This document shows positions 56,002-63,887 of a stretch of DNA of 64,000 bases, piece after piece (positions within the stretch are counted from its first letter, which is position 1; each line of letters begins with the position of its first letter). The position numbers and the translations under genes are program-made. The stretch is from JAAYCI01 sp964370295 (GTDB lineage Bacteria; Bacillota; Clostridia; Oscillospirales; Ruminococcaceae), in NCBI GenBank assembly GCA_964370295.1, contig CAYJIR010000009.1:3924-67923 (forward strand). The letters are read 5' to 3'. The notes under the pieces were generated by a model. It was not told where the DNA came from. It did not search any database and saw nothing but the letters and a program-made list of their open reading frames with translations.

Positions 56002-56013
56002 TTTTTGTGTCTT

Positions 56014-57222
56014 TTAAGATTGCGAAGCAAACAAAGGCAGCGATGCATAGAACTTAGCTGCTTTTACAAGTTCATCTATGGAAAGCATGTCCTGTGTGGA
56101 GTGGCAAAGGCTTCCATCGCCAGGGCCATAACCTATAGCCGGTATACCCATGCGTCCACACAGATGTGTGGCATTGGTGCAGAAATCCCAGCGTCCTACT
56201 GTCGGCTCTTCGTTGAACAATTCTTGGAAGGCGCCAATACCTGCTTGAATCAGCGGATGCTCTTCCGGAAGCACCCAAGATGGGAAATAATCCACACATG
56301 TGATATCATATCCCGTATAGGTGGTTACATGCTCTGTATCGATTTCTGCCTTCACCCCTTCTATACCTTTATAAAAGGAAGCGGCTTCTGCAAGCAACTC
56401 GTCGATGCTTTCGCCACAAGAAATACGGCGGTCGCAAGTGATGATAGCCTCGCCGGGAATGGTGTTCAAAGAAGGTGTTTTACAATCCACATTGGTTACC
56501 TCGATGGTGCCTTTACCAAGGAAGGGGTCTTCCACAAAGTCATGGAAATTATGCACCTTTTCCATAATGGGCAACGCTTTTGCCAAGGCGTTGTCTCCAC
56601 GCCAAGCAGCCGATGCATGTGCACAGCGCCCGGGCACTGTGATACGAACCAATGCACGACCTTTGTGGCCACGCACAATGCGACCTTCACTGGCTTCAGC
56701 CACCACAATGAAATCCGGTTTGATGTCCGGTGCTTCCTTGGTCATCGCCTCCACGCAAGAACCTTCCACATCTTCCTCAGAAATGGAGCCACTTACCCAA
56801 TAAGTGAAATCATCACCCAAGCCCAATTCTTTTATGGCTTTACCTGCGAATACAAGGCCGGTGAGGCATCCCTTGTCATCCACGGCTCCACGGCCCCATA
56901 CGGCACCGTCTTTAATTTGGGCCTGCAATGGGTTAAAGCCCCAATCTTTTTCCTCACCGGGCTCTACAGTATCGATATGAGCATCACATAAAAACACCTT
57001 CGGGCCATTACCCACACGCCCAAGCACATTGCCCACCTTGTCGATGCGCACTTCGTCATAACCGAATTCCTTCATTTTTCCAGCCAGCCACTGTATAGCT
57101 GGACCCTCTTCGTACGTAGGACTTGGAATGGCAATAAAATCTTTTAAGAACTGCACCATTTCCTCGCGGCTTTCTTCCATGTACGCTCCAATTTTGCTTA
57201 AAGCCTCTTTTTTGTCCATCAT
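56014..57222 (-). CDS. ygeY: YgeY-family M20 metallohydrolase
   Basis: About 402 residues from ATG 57222, nine bases after AGAGGA; the frame runs to 57333 but lacks a ribosome site there. It is an M20/ArgE-DapE type zinc hydrolase: DAHIDTVEPG, GRGAVDDKGCL and SGSISEEDVEGS bear metal ligands and the catalytic Glu, with DGSLCHSTQD at the end, and the dimerisation domain lies in the middle. YgeY is called 'selenium metabolism-linked' because it travels with xanthine dehydrogenase-type genes. Its suggested substrates are ureido or acyl-amino acids from purine breakdown. It diverges from ygeW. Confidence 0.88.
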   Translation of the reverse strand: MMDKKEALSKIGAYMEESREEMVQFLKDFIAIPSPTYEEGPAIQWLAGKMKEFGYDEVRIDKVGNVLGRVGNGPKVFLCDAHIDTVEPGEEKDWGFNPLQAQIKDGAVWGRGAVDDKGCLTGLVFAGKAIKELGLGDDFTYWVSGSISEEDVEGSCVEAMTKEAPDIKPDFIVVAEASEGRIVRGHKGRALVRITVPGRCAHASAAWRGDNALAKALPIMEKVHNFHDFVEDPFLGKGTIEVTNVDCKTPSLNTIPGEAIITCDRRISCGESIDELLAEAASFYKGIEGVKAEIDTEHVTTYTGYDITCVDYFPSWVLPEEHPLIQAGIGAFQELFNEEPTVGRWDFCTNATHLCGRMGIPAIGYGPGDGSLCHSTQDMLSIDELVKAAKFYASLPLFASQS

Positions 57223-57318
57223 TTTGCATTTCCTCTCTTTCATCTTGTTCATGTCTAACAGTTTTCTTGCTCTTTTTTGTAAATTGTTACTATCATCTGC
57301 CTTTTTCTCAGTTTCCTC

Positions 57319-57347
57319 TTGCCAGACAACCATAACTGTATTATAAT
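57319..57347 (+). promoter_or_regulatory. Strong promoter for ygeW
   Basis: TTGCCA (57319-57324) and TATAAT (57342-57347) are exactly 17 bases apart; the -35 differs from consensus by one base. RNA would start near 57354 and have a leader of about 100 bases containing the inverted repeat at 57377. Confidence 0.7.
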
Positions 57348-57376
57348 AATAACATAAATTGTTATAGTGATATAGT

Positions 57377-57412
57377 GAATTTTGAAATTTTTTTAAAAAT
57401 TTTGCAAAATTC
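57377..57412. repeat. AT-rich inverted repeat in the ygeW leader
   Basis: GAATTTTG at the left (57377-57384) and CAAAATTC at the right (57405-57412) are perfect inverted copies. The 20 bases between are A and T runs that nearly continue the symmetry. The right part includes the 12-base palindrome ATTTTGCAAAAT (57399-57410). It sits after the promoter and 25 bases before the AGGAGG site, in the region between the divergent ygeY and ygeW, where an operator would be expected. Confidence 0.55.
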
Positions 57413-57454
57413 GTCTAATATCACACAAATATAAACTTTAGGAGGTTTACACTT

Positions 57455-58453
57455 ATGGTAACTGGAATGAAAGGCAAACATTATCTGTGCGAACAAGACT
57501 GGACAAACGAAGAGCTGGAAACCCTATTGGCGGTAGCTTCGGAACTGAAAATGCGCTACACTTTGGACCTACCTACCGAATGGCTTAAAAATAAATCTTT
57601 GTTTATGCTGTTCTTCGAAGAGTCCACCCGTACGCGCAATGCTTTCGAATGTGGTATGACTCAACTGGGTGGCCACGGCAACTACCTCACCCCAAAAGCC
57701 ACACAAATCGACCATGGTGAAACCCCGAAAGACACCATCGAAGTGCTTAGCCGCATGGGCCATGGTATCGGCGTGCGCAACACCTTGGTGGGTGGCCACA
57801 AATGGATGGAAGAACTTGCCAAATTCTCTAAAATTCCTGTGTTCAACATGCAGTGTGACATTTGGCATCCCACACAGTCCATTGCCGACCTAATGACCAT
57901 TAAAGAGAAATTCAACAACGACTTAAAAGGCCGCAAATTTGTAATCAGCTGGACTTCTGCCGGCAACTACATGCGTCCCCTTTCTATGGCCAACAGCCTT
58001 GTTACCCTGATGCCTCGTTTTGGCATGGACGTAACCCTTGCCCATCCTAAAGGCTTTGAGCTATTCCCCGAAGTTCTTGAAATTGCCAAAGCCAATGCAG
58101 AGGCCAATGGCAGCACTTTCAATGTAGTAAACGACATGGATGAGGCTTGCAAAGATGCCGACATCGTATACGCCAAAGGCTGGGGCCCCATCATCACCGT
58201 GGGCGACGACGAAGAAGCCGGCGTAAAAATGATCAACGAAAATCCGGGCTGGATTGTAAACAAAGAGCGTATGGCATTGGCCAAGAAAAATGCCATCTAC
58301 ATGCACTGCATGCCTGCCGACCGTGACATCGAAGTTACCAGCGAAGTGATGGACGGCCCTCAAAGTGTGCTGTATGATGAGGCAGAAAACCGCCTACACA
58401 CCATCAAAGCTCTCATGGCATTAACCATGGGCAACACTTCTGCTTTGCGCTAA
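57455..58453 (+). CDS. ygeW: YgeW-family knotted carbamoyltransferase
   Basis: 332 residues. The carbamoyl-phosphate motif FFEESTRTRNAFECG is near residue 50, with WHPTQSIADL near 137 and HCMPADRDIEV near 285, the three blocks of the ATCase/OTCase family. The deep knot typical of N-acetylornithine-type relatives is a family feature. The second substrate is not ornithine, to judge from the absence of its usual SMG loop. In purine-degrading clusters YgeW is thought to release carbamoyl phosphate from a ureido compound, which could give ATP through a carbamate kinase. It starts after AGGAGG. It is shorter than the E. coli protein as I recall it. Confidence 0.9.
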   Translation: MVTGMKGKHYLCEQDWTNEELETLLAVASELKMRYTLDLPTEWLKNKSLFMLFFEESTRTRNAFECGMTQLGGHGNYLTPKATQIDHGETPKDTIEVLSRMGHGIGVRNTLVGGHKWMEELAKFSKIPVFNMQCDIWHPTQSIADLMTIKEKFNNDLKGRKFVISWTSAGNYMRPLSMANSLVTLMPRFGMDVTLAHPKGFELFPEVLEIAKANAEANGSTFNVVNDMDEACKDADIVYAKGWGPIITVGDDEEAGVKMINENPGWIVNKERMALAKKNAIYMHCMPADRDIEVTSEVMDGPQSVLYDEAENRLHTIKALMALTMGNTSALR

Positions 58454-58497
58454 AACATCAGCTAAACTTTTATTTTAAGTGAATCAATCAGACATGC

Positions 58498-58542
58498 AAG
58501 GTGTCTTGATTTTTCCTGATACCGGAAAAGTCAAGGCACCTT
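58498..58542 (+). repeat. Long hairpin between ygeW and ssnA
   Basis: AAGGTGTCTTGA and TCAAGGCACCTT pair over 12 bases with one G:T, and TTTTCC/GGAAAA extend the stem inside, leaving a small loop. No T run follows it on the + strand, so it is not a normal terminator. It may protect the ygeW message end or set the ratio of ygeW to ssnA. Confidence 0.6.
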
Positions 58543-58572
58543 ATTGAAAATTTACGGGAGGGTGCTCTCTCT

Positions 58573-59889
58573 ATGGAGACAAAACAATTCATTCTCGGCG
58601 GTGCCGTTTTAACCCCACAAGGCCTACAAAAGGATTGGGGCCTTTGTATGCAAGATGGAAAAATCGTGGCAGTAGGGCCGAACGAAAGCCTTGTTCCGGC
58701 AAGTAGCGATATTGTTTGCCAGGCGAAAGATCAAATAATTTTGCCGGGTTTCATCAACGGCCATAACCACATGTACAATGTGATTGCACGTGGTATCACC
58801 ACCGATGCTTTTGTAACCGAATTCACCAGTTTTTTAGAAGATTTTTGGTGGCCATACGTAGAAGACCGTGTTACACCGGAACTTGCAAAATTAACAGCAC
58901 TTTGGTCTTGTGTGGAAATGATAGAGAGTGGCGTCACCACCTTTTTCGACATCCTAGAGGGTCCAAACTCCATCCCCGGCTCTTTAGAAGCAGAAGCCGA
59001 AGCAATCCATGAAGCCGGCTTGCGTGGCTACCTTTCTTTTGAGGCCTGCCAACGCCAAAGCGAAGAAAACGGACAACTTGGTATTGCCGAAAATGCAGAT
59101 TTCTTTTTGGCCCACAAAGACGATGCCCTGGTGCAAGGTATCATGAGCATACACACCTTGTTTACCTGCGATAAAGCCTTTGTGGAAAAAGCACGTGCAC
59201 GCGCACGCGAAATTGGCGCAAAATTCCATATGCATTTAAACGAAAGTGTGGCAGAGCCCGCTTGGTGCGAAGAAAATCTTGGAATGCGCACAATCCCCTA
59301 CTACGAAAAGCTAGGCGCCCTTGATAGCGATGTGATTGCCTCACAAATGGTACAAATGAGCGAAGAAGAGCTTGATATCGCTGCAAAAAGCGGGATGAAA
59401 GTGGTTTCTATGCCTCTTTCCAACTGCGAAGTGGGCGGTGGTGTGGCCCCAGTACCCGAGATGCTGGATCGTGGCATCGAAGTGGGCCTTGGCAGCGACG
59501 GCTACATCAACAACTTCTTCGAAGTGATGCGCGGTGCCTTTCTCATTCATAAAGCCTACCGCCAAGACACACAAACCATGCCTGCCCACGTGGTGTACAA
59601 CATGGCTACGGCCATGGGTGCCAGCGTACTGGGCCGCAACGACCTTGGCAGTTTAGAAGTGGGCAAGCTGGCCGACGTCATCACAGTTCGTATGGATGAC
59701 ATTGCCACACCCATCAATGAACACAATGTATATGATCAACTTATATTATACCGAAACCCTCACGATGTTGTGAACGTATATGTGAGCGGTAAAGCCCTAA
59801 AACAAGATGGTGTGTTAACCACCATCGACAAAGAAGCCTTGCGAGAGAAAATTCGAGAGGCCACCGAAAAATGCTGGAGTGGCGGCTAG
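58573..59889 (+). CDS. ssnA: SsnA-type amidohydrolase
   Basis: 438 residues of the metal-dependent amidohydrolase superfamily (ATZ/TRZ-type). Metal ligands His64 and His66 (NGHNHMY), His221 with Glu224 (HMHLNES) and Asp309 (GLGSDGY) are in place. The strand-6 position that is normally His (consensus AHC) is Gln258 in IASQMVQM. SsnA genes accompany xanthine dehydrogenase-type and YgeY/YgeW genes in purine catabolism, where it is taken to deaminate or open a purine-derived ring. It is preceded by a GGGAGGG site and followed by xdhA 79 bases later. Confidence 0.9.
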   Translation: METKQFILGGAVLTPQGLQKDWGLCMQDGKIVAVGPNESLVPASSDIVCQAKDQIILPGFINGHNHMYNVIARGITTDAFVTEFTSFLEDFWWPYVEDRVTPELAKLTALWSCVEMIESGVTTFFDILEGPNSIPGSLEAEAEAIHEAGLRGYLSFEACQRQSEENGQLGIAENADFFLAHKDDALVQGIMSIHTLFTCDKAFVEKARARAREIGAKFHMHLNESVAEPAWCEENLGMRTIPYYEKLGALDSDVIASQMVQMSEEELDIAAKSGMKVVSMPLSNCEVGGGVAPVPEMLDRGIEVGLGSDGYINNFFEVMRGAFLIHKAYRQDTQTMPAHVVYNMATAMGASVLGRNDLGSLEVGKLADVITVRMDDIATPINEHNVYDQLILYRNPHDVVNVYVSGKALKQDGVLTTIDKEALREKIREATEKCWSGG

Positions 59890-59968
59890 GCATTGCCTGT
59901 TGTTCCCTTTTTAAGGCCCGGTGTTTTCAAAGCCCCAAATTAAAGAGAGATAAACGGAGGTGTTCACA

Positions 59969-62335
59969 GTGCCCCTGTATGGCCAAAAACAAAAACAATA
60001 CTCTATTATTAACCACTCCAAACCGCGTGTGGACGGTGTGGATAAGGTTACCGGTCGCGCCCAATTTGCGGCCGACCTCTACTACGAACGCATGGTGTAT
60101 GGCGGTATGTTGCGAAGCCCATATGCCTGTGCGGACATCGTAAGCATATCCACCGATAAAGCCAAAGCCATTCCCGGTGTATTGGCTGTTCTCACCGCCT
60201 CAGACTTGCGCAAAACACAAAGCTGGGCCATGTATCGCTATCTTACAGACCGTGTTCGTTATGTAGGTGACGTAGTGGCCTTGGTTTGTGCCGAAAGCAA
60301 AGATTTGGTGCAAGCTGCCTTGCAATCTATTGAGGTGGAATACAAAGAACGCCCTGGCGTTTTCACCATGCGGGAAGCACTTGCGGAGGGAGCTCCTCAA
60401 ATTCACGAAAATTTCCCGGGAAATAAATTCACCCCTTCGGAATTCCATATCGAAAAAGGCAACATTAACGAGGGTTTTGCAAAGGCAGACTTTATTTTAG
60501 AGCGCGAATACGAAACCCAATATGTAGAACACGCCTATATCGAAACAGAGGCTGTTCTGGCCGTAGAAGATCCTGCCGACGGCCTAATGACCGTGCACGC
60601 TTCGGCGCAAAATCCGTTTTTCACGCGCCGCTATGTTGCCGACATATTAGGACTGCCCATGAACCAAGTTCGTGTAGTGCAAGAAACATTGGGAGGCAGT
60701 TTTGGAGGCAAAGAAGAAGGTGTGGGTCTTTTAGCTGCCAGGGCCGCGCTACTGTGTCAGCTTGTAAAGCGCCCTGTAAAAATGGTGTTTAGCCGTGAAG
60801 AATCCTTTGTGGAAAGCGCCAAGCGTCATCCCTTTATTTTGCGCTACAAAGCCGGTGTTACCAAAGACGGCCACATCGTAGCTTGGGAAGGCAGCCAAAT
60901 AGATAACTCCGGTGCATACAACAATCAAACCCAGTTTATGAACTGGCGCGCCAATGTGCACAGCTGTGGTGCCTACAGCATCCCCAATGTAAAAACCGAA
61001 ACTTTTGGCGTGTTTACAAACAACATCCATTCGGGTGCATTTCGTGGCTACTCCTCGCCAGCCCTGCTTTTTGGCCAAGAACAATTTATTGATGAGCTTG
61101 CAGAAGAAATTGGCATGGATGAAGTGGAGTTCCGCCGCATCAACTGCTTGAAAGATGGGCTTACCAATGCCACGGGCATGGTGCTGGACAACGTTATTTT
61201 ACAAGAAGTCATGGATCACACCGTGGCACAATCTGACTATACGGCCAAACGCAAGCAGTATAGTGCCCAGCCACCCTCAGCTCTGCAAAAAGGCATAGGA
61301 ATGGCAATTTCTCATCGTTCTTGCGGCCTTGGGGCCGAAGCACCGGACGCTTCGGGCGCCATGGTTATTGCCAACGAAGATGGCTCTGTACACATCAATA
61401 CCGGCCTTGCAGAAAATGGACAAGGGCTAAAGACAGCCTATGCCCAAATTGCAGCAGAGGCACTGGGTGTTTGCTATGAAAGTGTGATAATGTATGGCAC
61501 CAACACCCACGCCATCGCCGATTCCGGCATGACTGTGGCCTCTCGCGGCACAGTGATGGGTGCCCAAAGTATGCGCAAGGCAGCCACAAAACTAAACCAA
61601 ATCATGCGAGAAAACGCCGTTGCACTTGGCTTTTTCAATGATACTTCTGCCATCGAAGAGGCCTGCAAGCTTAGCAAAGGAAGCCTAGACGGCCTTTCTA
61701 TCACAGCCGATGATCTGATTCTAAAAGATAGCCTATTCTTCCACCCTGCATACAAACAGTATACCGTTGGATTCGATTGTGTATGCGGTGCCGGTCTTTG
61801 GAGTGGTTGCCAAATGGCCTCTTACGAATGGTTTAAACCGGACAACTACGACCAAGATCACCACACCGGGCAAGGCACAGCCGGCCCCAATTTCGCCTAC
61901 AGCTGTGTTGTAGCCGAAGTAGAGGTGGATATGGGCACCGGCTATGTGGACCTACTAAAAGTTACAGCCGGACACGACGTAGGAACGGCCATCAATCCTG
62001 CCTTAATTTCCGGGCAAGTATATGGCGGTATTGTGATGGGCCAAGGCTACGGTATCATGGAAGATGTCGAACTTAGTCGCGGCCGCGTATTAAACCGAAA
62101 TTTAGACGAATATATCCTGCCCACATCTATGGATATGCCTGAAATGCAAATTAATATTTTTGAGTGCGACGATGAAAAGGGCACCTTTGGCGCAAAAAGT
62201 GTGGGTGAACCAGCCACAGAAGCGGTGGCTGCAGCCATTGCCAATGCTGTCTACAATGCCACAAAGCGTCGTGTACGCATCAATCCGGCAGGCCTAGAAC
62301 AGGTGTTGTTGGGCAAAAAATTAATTAAGGGGTGA
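59969..62335 (+). CDS. xdhA: Xanthine dehydrogenase-type molybdenum subunit
   Basis: 788 residues from GTG 59969, eight bases after GGAGG; the GTG at 59960 overlaps that site. Residues 20-130 are the hammerhead domain (VDGVDKVTGRAQFAADL), the rest the molybdopterin-binding part with GGSFGGKEE, GAFRGYSSPA and KSVGEPATEA. By eye it aligns with bovine xanthine oxidase so that Glu249, Arg327 and Glu747 match Glu802, Arg880 and Glu1261, and Tyr361 stands for Phe914. The 78- and 32-residue spacings (249-327, 327-359) equal those of the bovine enzyme. It hydroxylates purines, with XdhB and XdhC passing electrons. Confidence 0.92.
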   Translation: MPLYGQKQKQYSIINHSKPRVDGVDKVTGRAQFAADLYYERMVYGGMLRSPYACADIVSISTDKAKAIPGVLAVLTASDLRKTQSWAMYRYLTDRVRYVGDVVALVCAESKDLVQAALQSIEVEYKERPGVFTMREALAEGAPQIHENFPGNKFTPSEFHIEKGNINEGFAKADFILEREYETQYVEHAYIETEAVLAVEDPADGLMTVHASAQNPFFTRRYVADILGLPMNQVRVVQETLGGSFGGKEEGVGLLAARAALLCQLVKRPVKMVFSREESFVESAKRHPFILRYKAGVTKDGHIVAWEGSQIDNSGAYNNQTQFMNWRANVHSCGAYSIPNVKTETFGVFTNNIHSGAFRGYSSPALLFGQEQFIDELAEEIGMDEVEFRRINCLKDGLTNATGMVLDNVILQEVMDHTVAQSDYTAKRKQYSAQPPSALQKGIGMAISHRSCGLGAEAPDASGAMVIANEDGSVHINTGLAENGQGLKTAYAQIAAEALGVCYESVIMYGTNTHAIADSGMTVASRGTVMGAQSMRKAATKLNQIMRENAVALGFFNDTSAIEEACKLSKGSLDGLSITADDLILKDSLFFHPAYKQYTVGFDCVCGAGLWSGCQMASYEWFKPDNYDQDHHTGQGTAGPNFAYSCVVAEVEVDMGTGYVDLLKVTAGHDVGTAINPALISGQVYGGIVMGQGYGIMEDVELSRGRVLNRNLDEYILPTSMDMPEMQINIFECDDEKGTFGAKSVGEPATEAVAAAIANAVYNATKRRVRINPAGLEQVLLGKKLIKG

Positions 62336-62339
62336 TACC

Positions 62340-63224
62340 ATGCATAAATTACAATATTTGAAGCCAAAAAGCTTATCAGAAGCCGTGGATATGATGGCGG
62401 AACATGCCGGCCATATTCGCCCCTATGCCGGTGGCACCGATTTAATGGTGCAACTGCGTGAAGGCGCAAAGAAACTGGAATCTGTGCAGGTGCTTATGGA
62501 TTTGGGCGGCCTGCAAGAGTTACGCGGCATACGTGTAGAAGATAAAATCATCAGTATCGGTGCCATGTGTAGCCACACCGATGTAAGCGAATCGCCCGAC
62601 CTCCAAACCCTGGTCCCGTTTTTAGCAAAAGCTTGCTCCACGGTGGGCTCGCCACAAGTGCGAAACGCCGGCACCGTAGGCGGCAATATCTGCAACGGTT
62701 CCCCCGCCGCCGATTCCCTCTCGCCATTTGTGGCCCTTGACGCACGCCTTGTAGTTGTAAGCAACAAGGGAGAACGACTCATTTTAGTAAAAGACGCCTA
62801 CGAAGGCGCCGGCCGGTTAAATTTAGCCGCAGACGAGATGGTCTCTCGTATTGAGTTCGATCGTATCGACAATTTTAAAACAGCCTTTAGCAAATTGGGA
62901 CGACGCAAAGCACTGGCCATTTCGCGCATGAATGCTGCAGCGGCCGTACGCCTTGCCGATGATGGTACCATTGCCGAAGCACGTCTTGTTCCCGGCTGTG
63001 TGTTTGCCACTCCACAGCGCGTTGAAAAAGCCGAACAGTTTTTGCTTGGCAAAACACCCAGCGCTTCTTTGTTTGCCGAGTGCGGAAAAATGGTATCCGC
63101 CTACATGATAGAGTGCACAGGACGCCGCTGGAGCACCGAGTACAAAGAGCCCGCTGTAGAGGCCATGAGTGAGCGCGCACTCTGTGATGCATGTGGCCTA
63201 TCTTGGAAAAGTGAGGAGGGATAA
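62340..63224 (+). CDS. xdhB: Xanthine dehydrogenase-type FAD subunit
   Basis: 294 residues. The FAD-binding motifs are PYAGGTDLMVQLREG near residue 31 and NAGTVGGNICNGSPAAD near 116, typical of the CoxM/XdhB family. The C-terminal CO-dehydrogenase-flavoprotein-like domain ends about residue 285. It starts five bases after xdhA stops, with GGGGTGA as ribosome site. It passes electrons from the iron-sulfur subunit to NAD or to another acceptor; nothing here tells which. Confidence 0.93.
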   Translation: MHKLQYLKPKSLSEAVDMMAEHAGHIRPYAGGTDLMVQLREGAKKLESVQVLMDLGGLQELRGIRVEDKIISIGAMCSHTDVSESPDLQTLVPFLAKACSTVGSPQVRNAGTVGGNICNGSPAADSLSPFVALDARLVVVSNKGERLILVKDAYEGAGRLNLAADEMVSRIEFDRIDNFKTAFSKLGRRKALAISRMNAAAAVRLADDGTIAEARLVPGCVFATPQRVEKAEQFLLGKTPSASLFAECGKMVSAYMIECTGRRWSTEYKEPAVEAMSERALCDACGLSWKSEEG

Positions 63225-63227
63225 TCC

Positions 63228-63695
63228 ATGGAAAAATTCAATTTACAGTTCACATTAAACGGAGAGAAAACCGAAATAGATATCAACCCCGGAGCCCGTT
63301 TGTTAGATGTTTTACGCGATGAACTTCAGCTCACCGGCACCAAAGAAGGCTGTGGTGTGGGCGAATGTGGTGCCTGTACCGTGATTATAGACGGTGAAGC
63401 CATGGATTCTTGCATGGTATTAGCAGCCAGTGTGGCAGACAAAAATGTAACCACCATAGAAGGACTTGCAAACGATGATATTTTGCATCCCTTGCAACAG
63501 GCTGTACTAGACCATCATGCCTTACAATGTGGTTTTTGCACCCCCGGTTTTATTATGAGTGCCAAGGCATTGATGGACAAAAACCCACACCCCACACGCG
63601 AGGAGATCAAGGTGGCCATCAGCGGCAACCTCTGCCGTTGCACAGGCTACCAGCAGCTGATTGATGCCTTTGAAGATGTTGCAAACCGTAAGTAA
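63228..63695 (+). CDS. xdhC: Xanthine dehydrogenase-type 2Fe-2S subunit
   Basis: 155 residues. The N-terminal ferredoxin-like domain carries the first 2Fe-2S cluster (GCGVGECGACTV plus Cys in SCMV), and the helical domain the second one (QCGFCTPG and NLCRCTGY). Both are complete, eight Cys in total. It is four bases after xdhB with site GGAGGG. Subunit order xdhA-xdhB-xdhC equals that of the E. coli xdhABC operon. Maturation factors and molybdenum cofactor genes are not in the window. Confidence 0.95.
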   Translation: MEKFNLQFTLNGEKTEIDINPGARLLDVLRDELQLTGTKEGCGVGECGACTVIIDGEAMDSCMVLAASVADKNVTTIEGLANDDILHPLQQAVLDHHALQCGFCTPGFIMSAKALMDKNPHPTREEIKVAISGNLCRCTGYQQLIDAFEDVANRK

Positions 63696-63700
63696 CGCCT

Positions 63701-63887
63701 GCTGAATAAACCCCTGCGGGTGCTTATTCAGCCCCACCGCAAAATGCGGTGGCCATAAAAGTGCTCAGAAAAGCTCTTTTATGGGGCATACCTTGATGCT
63801 TTCCACTGTGTTTTCGTCCCTAAAATGAAAAGACGAAAACAAAAGTGCAAGGTTTCTGTGTGAAAATAGAAAAACCTTTGCACTTTT
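63701..63887 (+). repeat. Five consecutive hairpins after xdhC
   Basis: The gene-free stretch from 63696 to the end holds five back-to-back inverted repeats: GCTGAATAA/TTATTCAGC (63701-63732, with an inner CCC/GGG), CCACCGC/GCGGTGG (63734-63752), CCATAAAAG/CTTTTATGG (63753-63784), GTTTTCGTC/GACGAAAAC (63810-63840) and AAAAGTGCAAGGTTT with AAACCTTTGCACTTTT (63841-63887). The first may end the xdh transcript and the others be part of a structured RNA. The last 110 bases are AT-rich and show no gene. Confidence 0.65.

Noticed and set aside
55707..56013. Purine riboswitch before the nucleoside importer
   Set aside because: No guanine-aptamer core strings were found on the minus strand; the stretch is AT-rich with a promoter candidate only.
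55999..56991. A 330-residue open frame on the + strand opposite ygeY
   Set aside because: It is the antisense shadow of the YgeY gene, which has complete M20 motifs; the + frame has no recognisable domain and no ribosome site.
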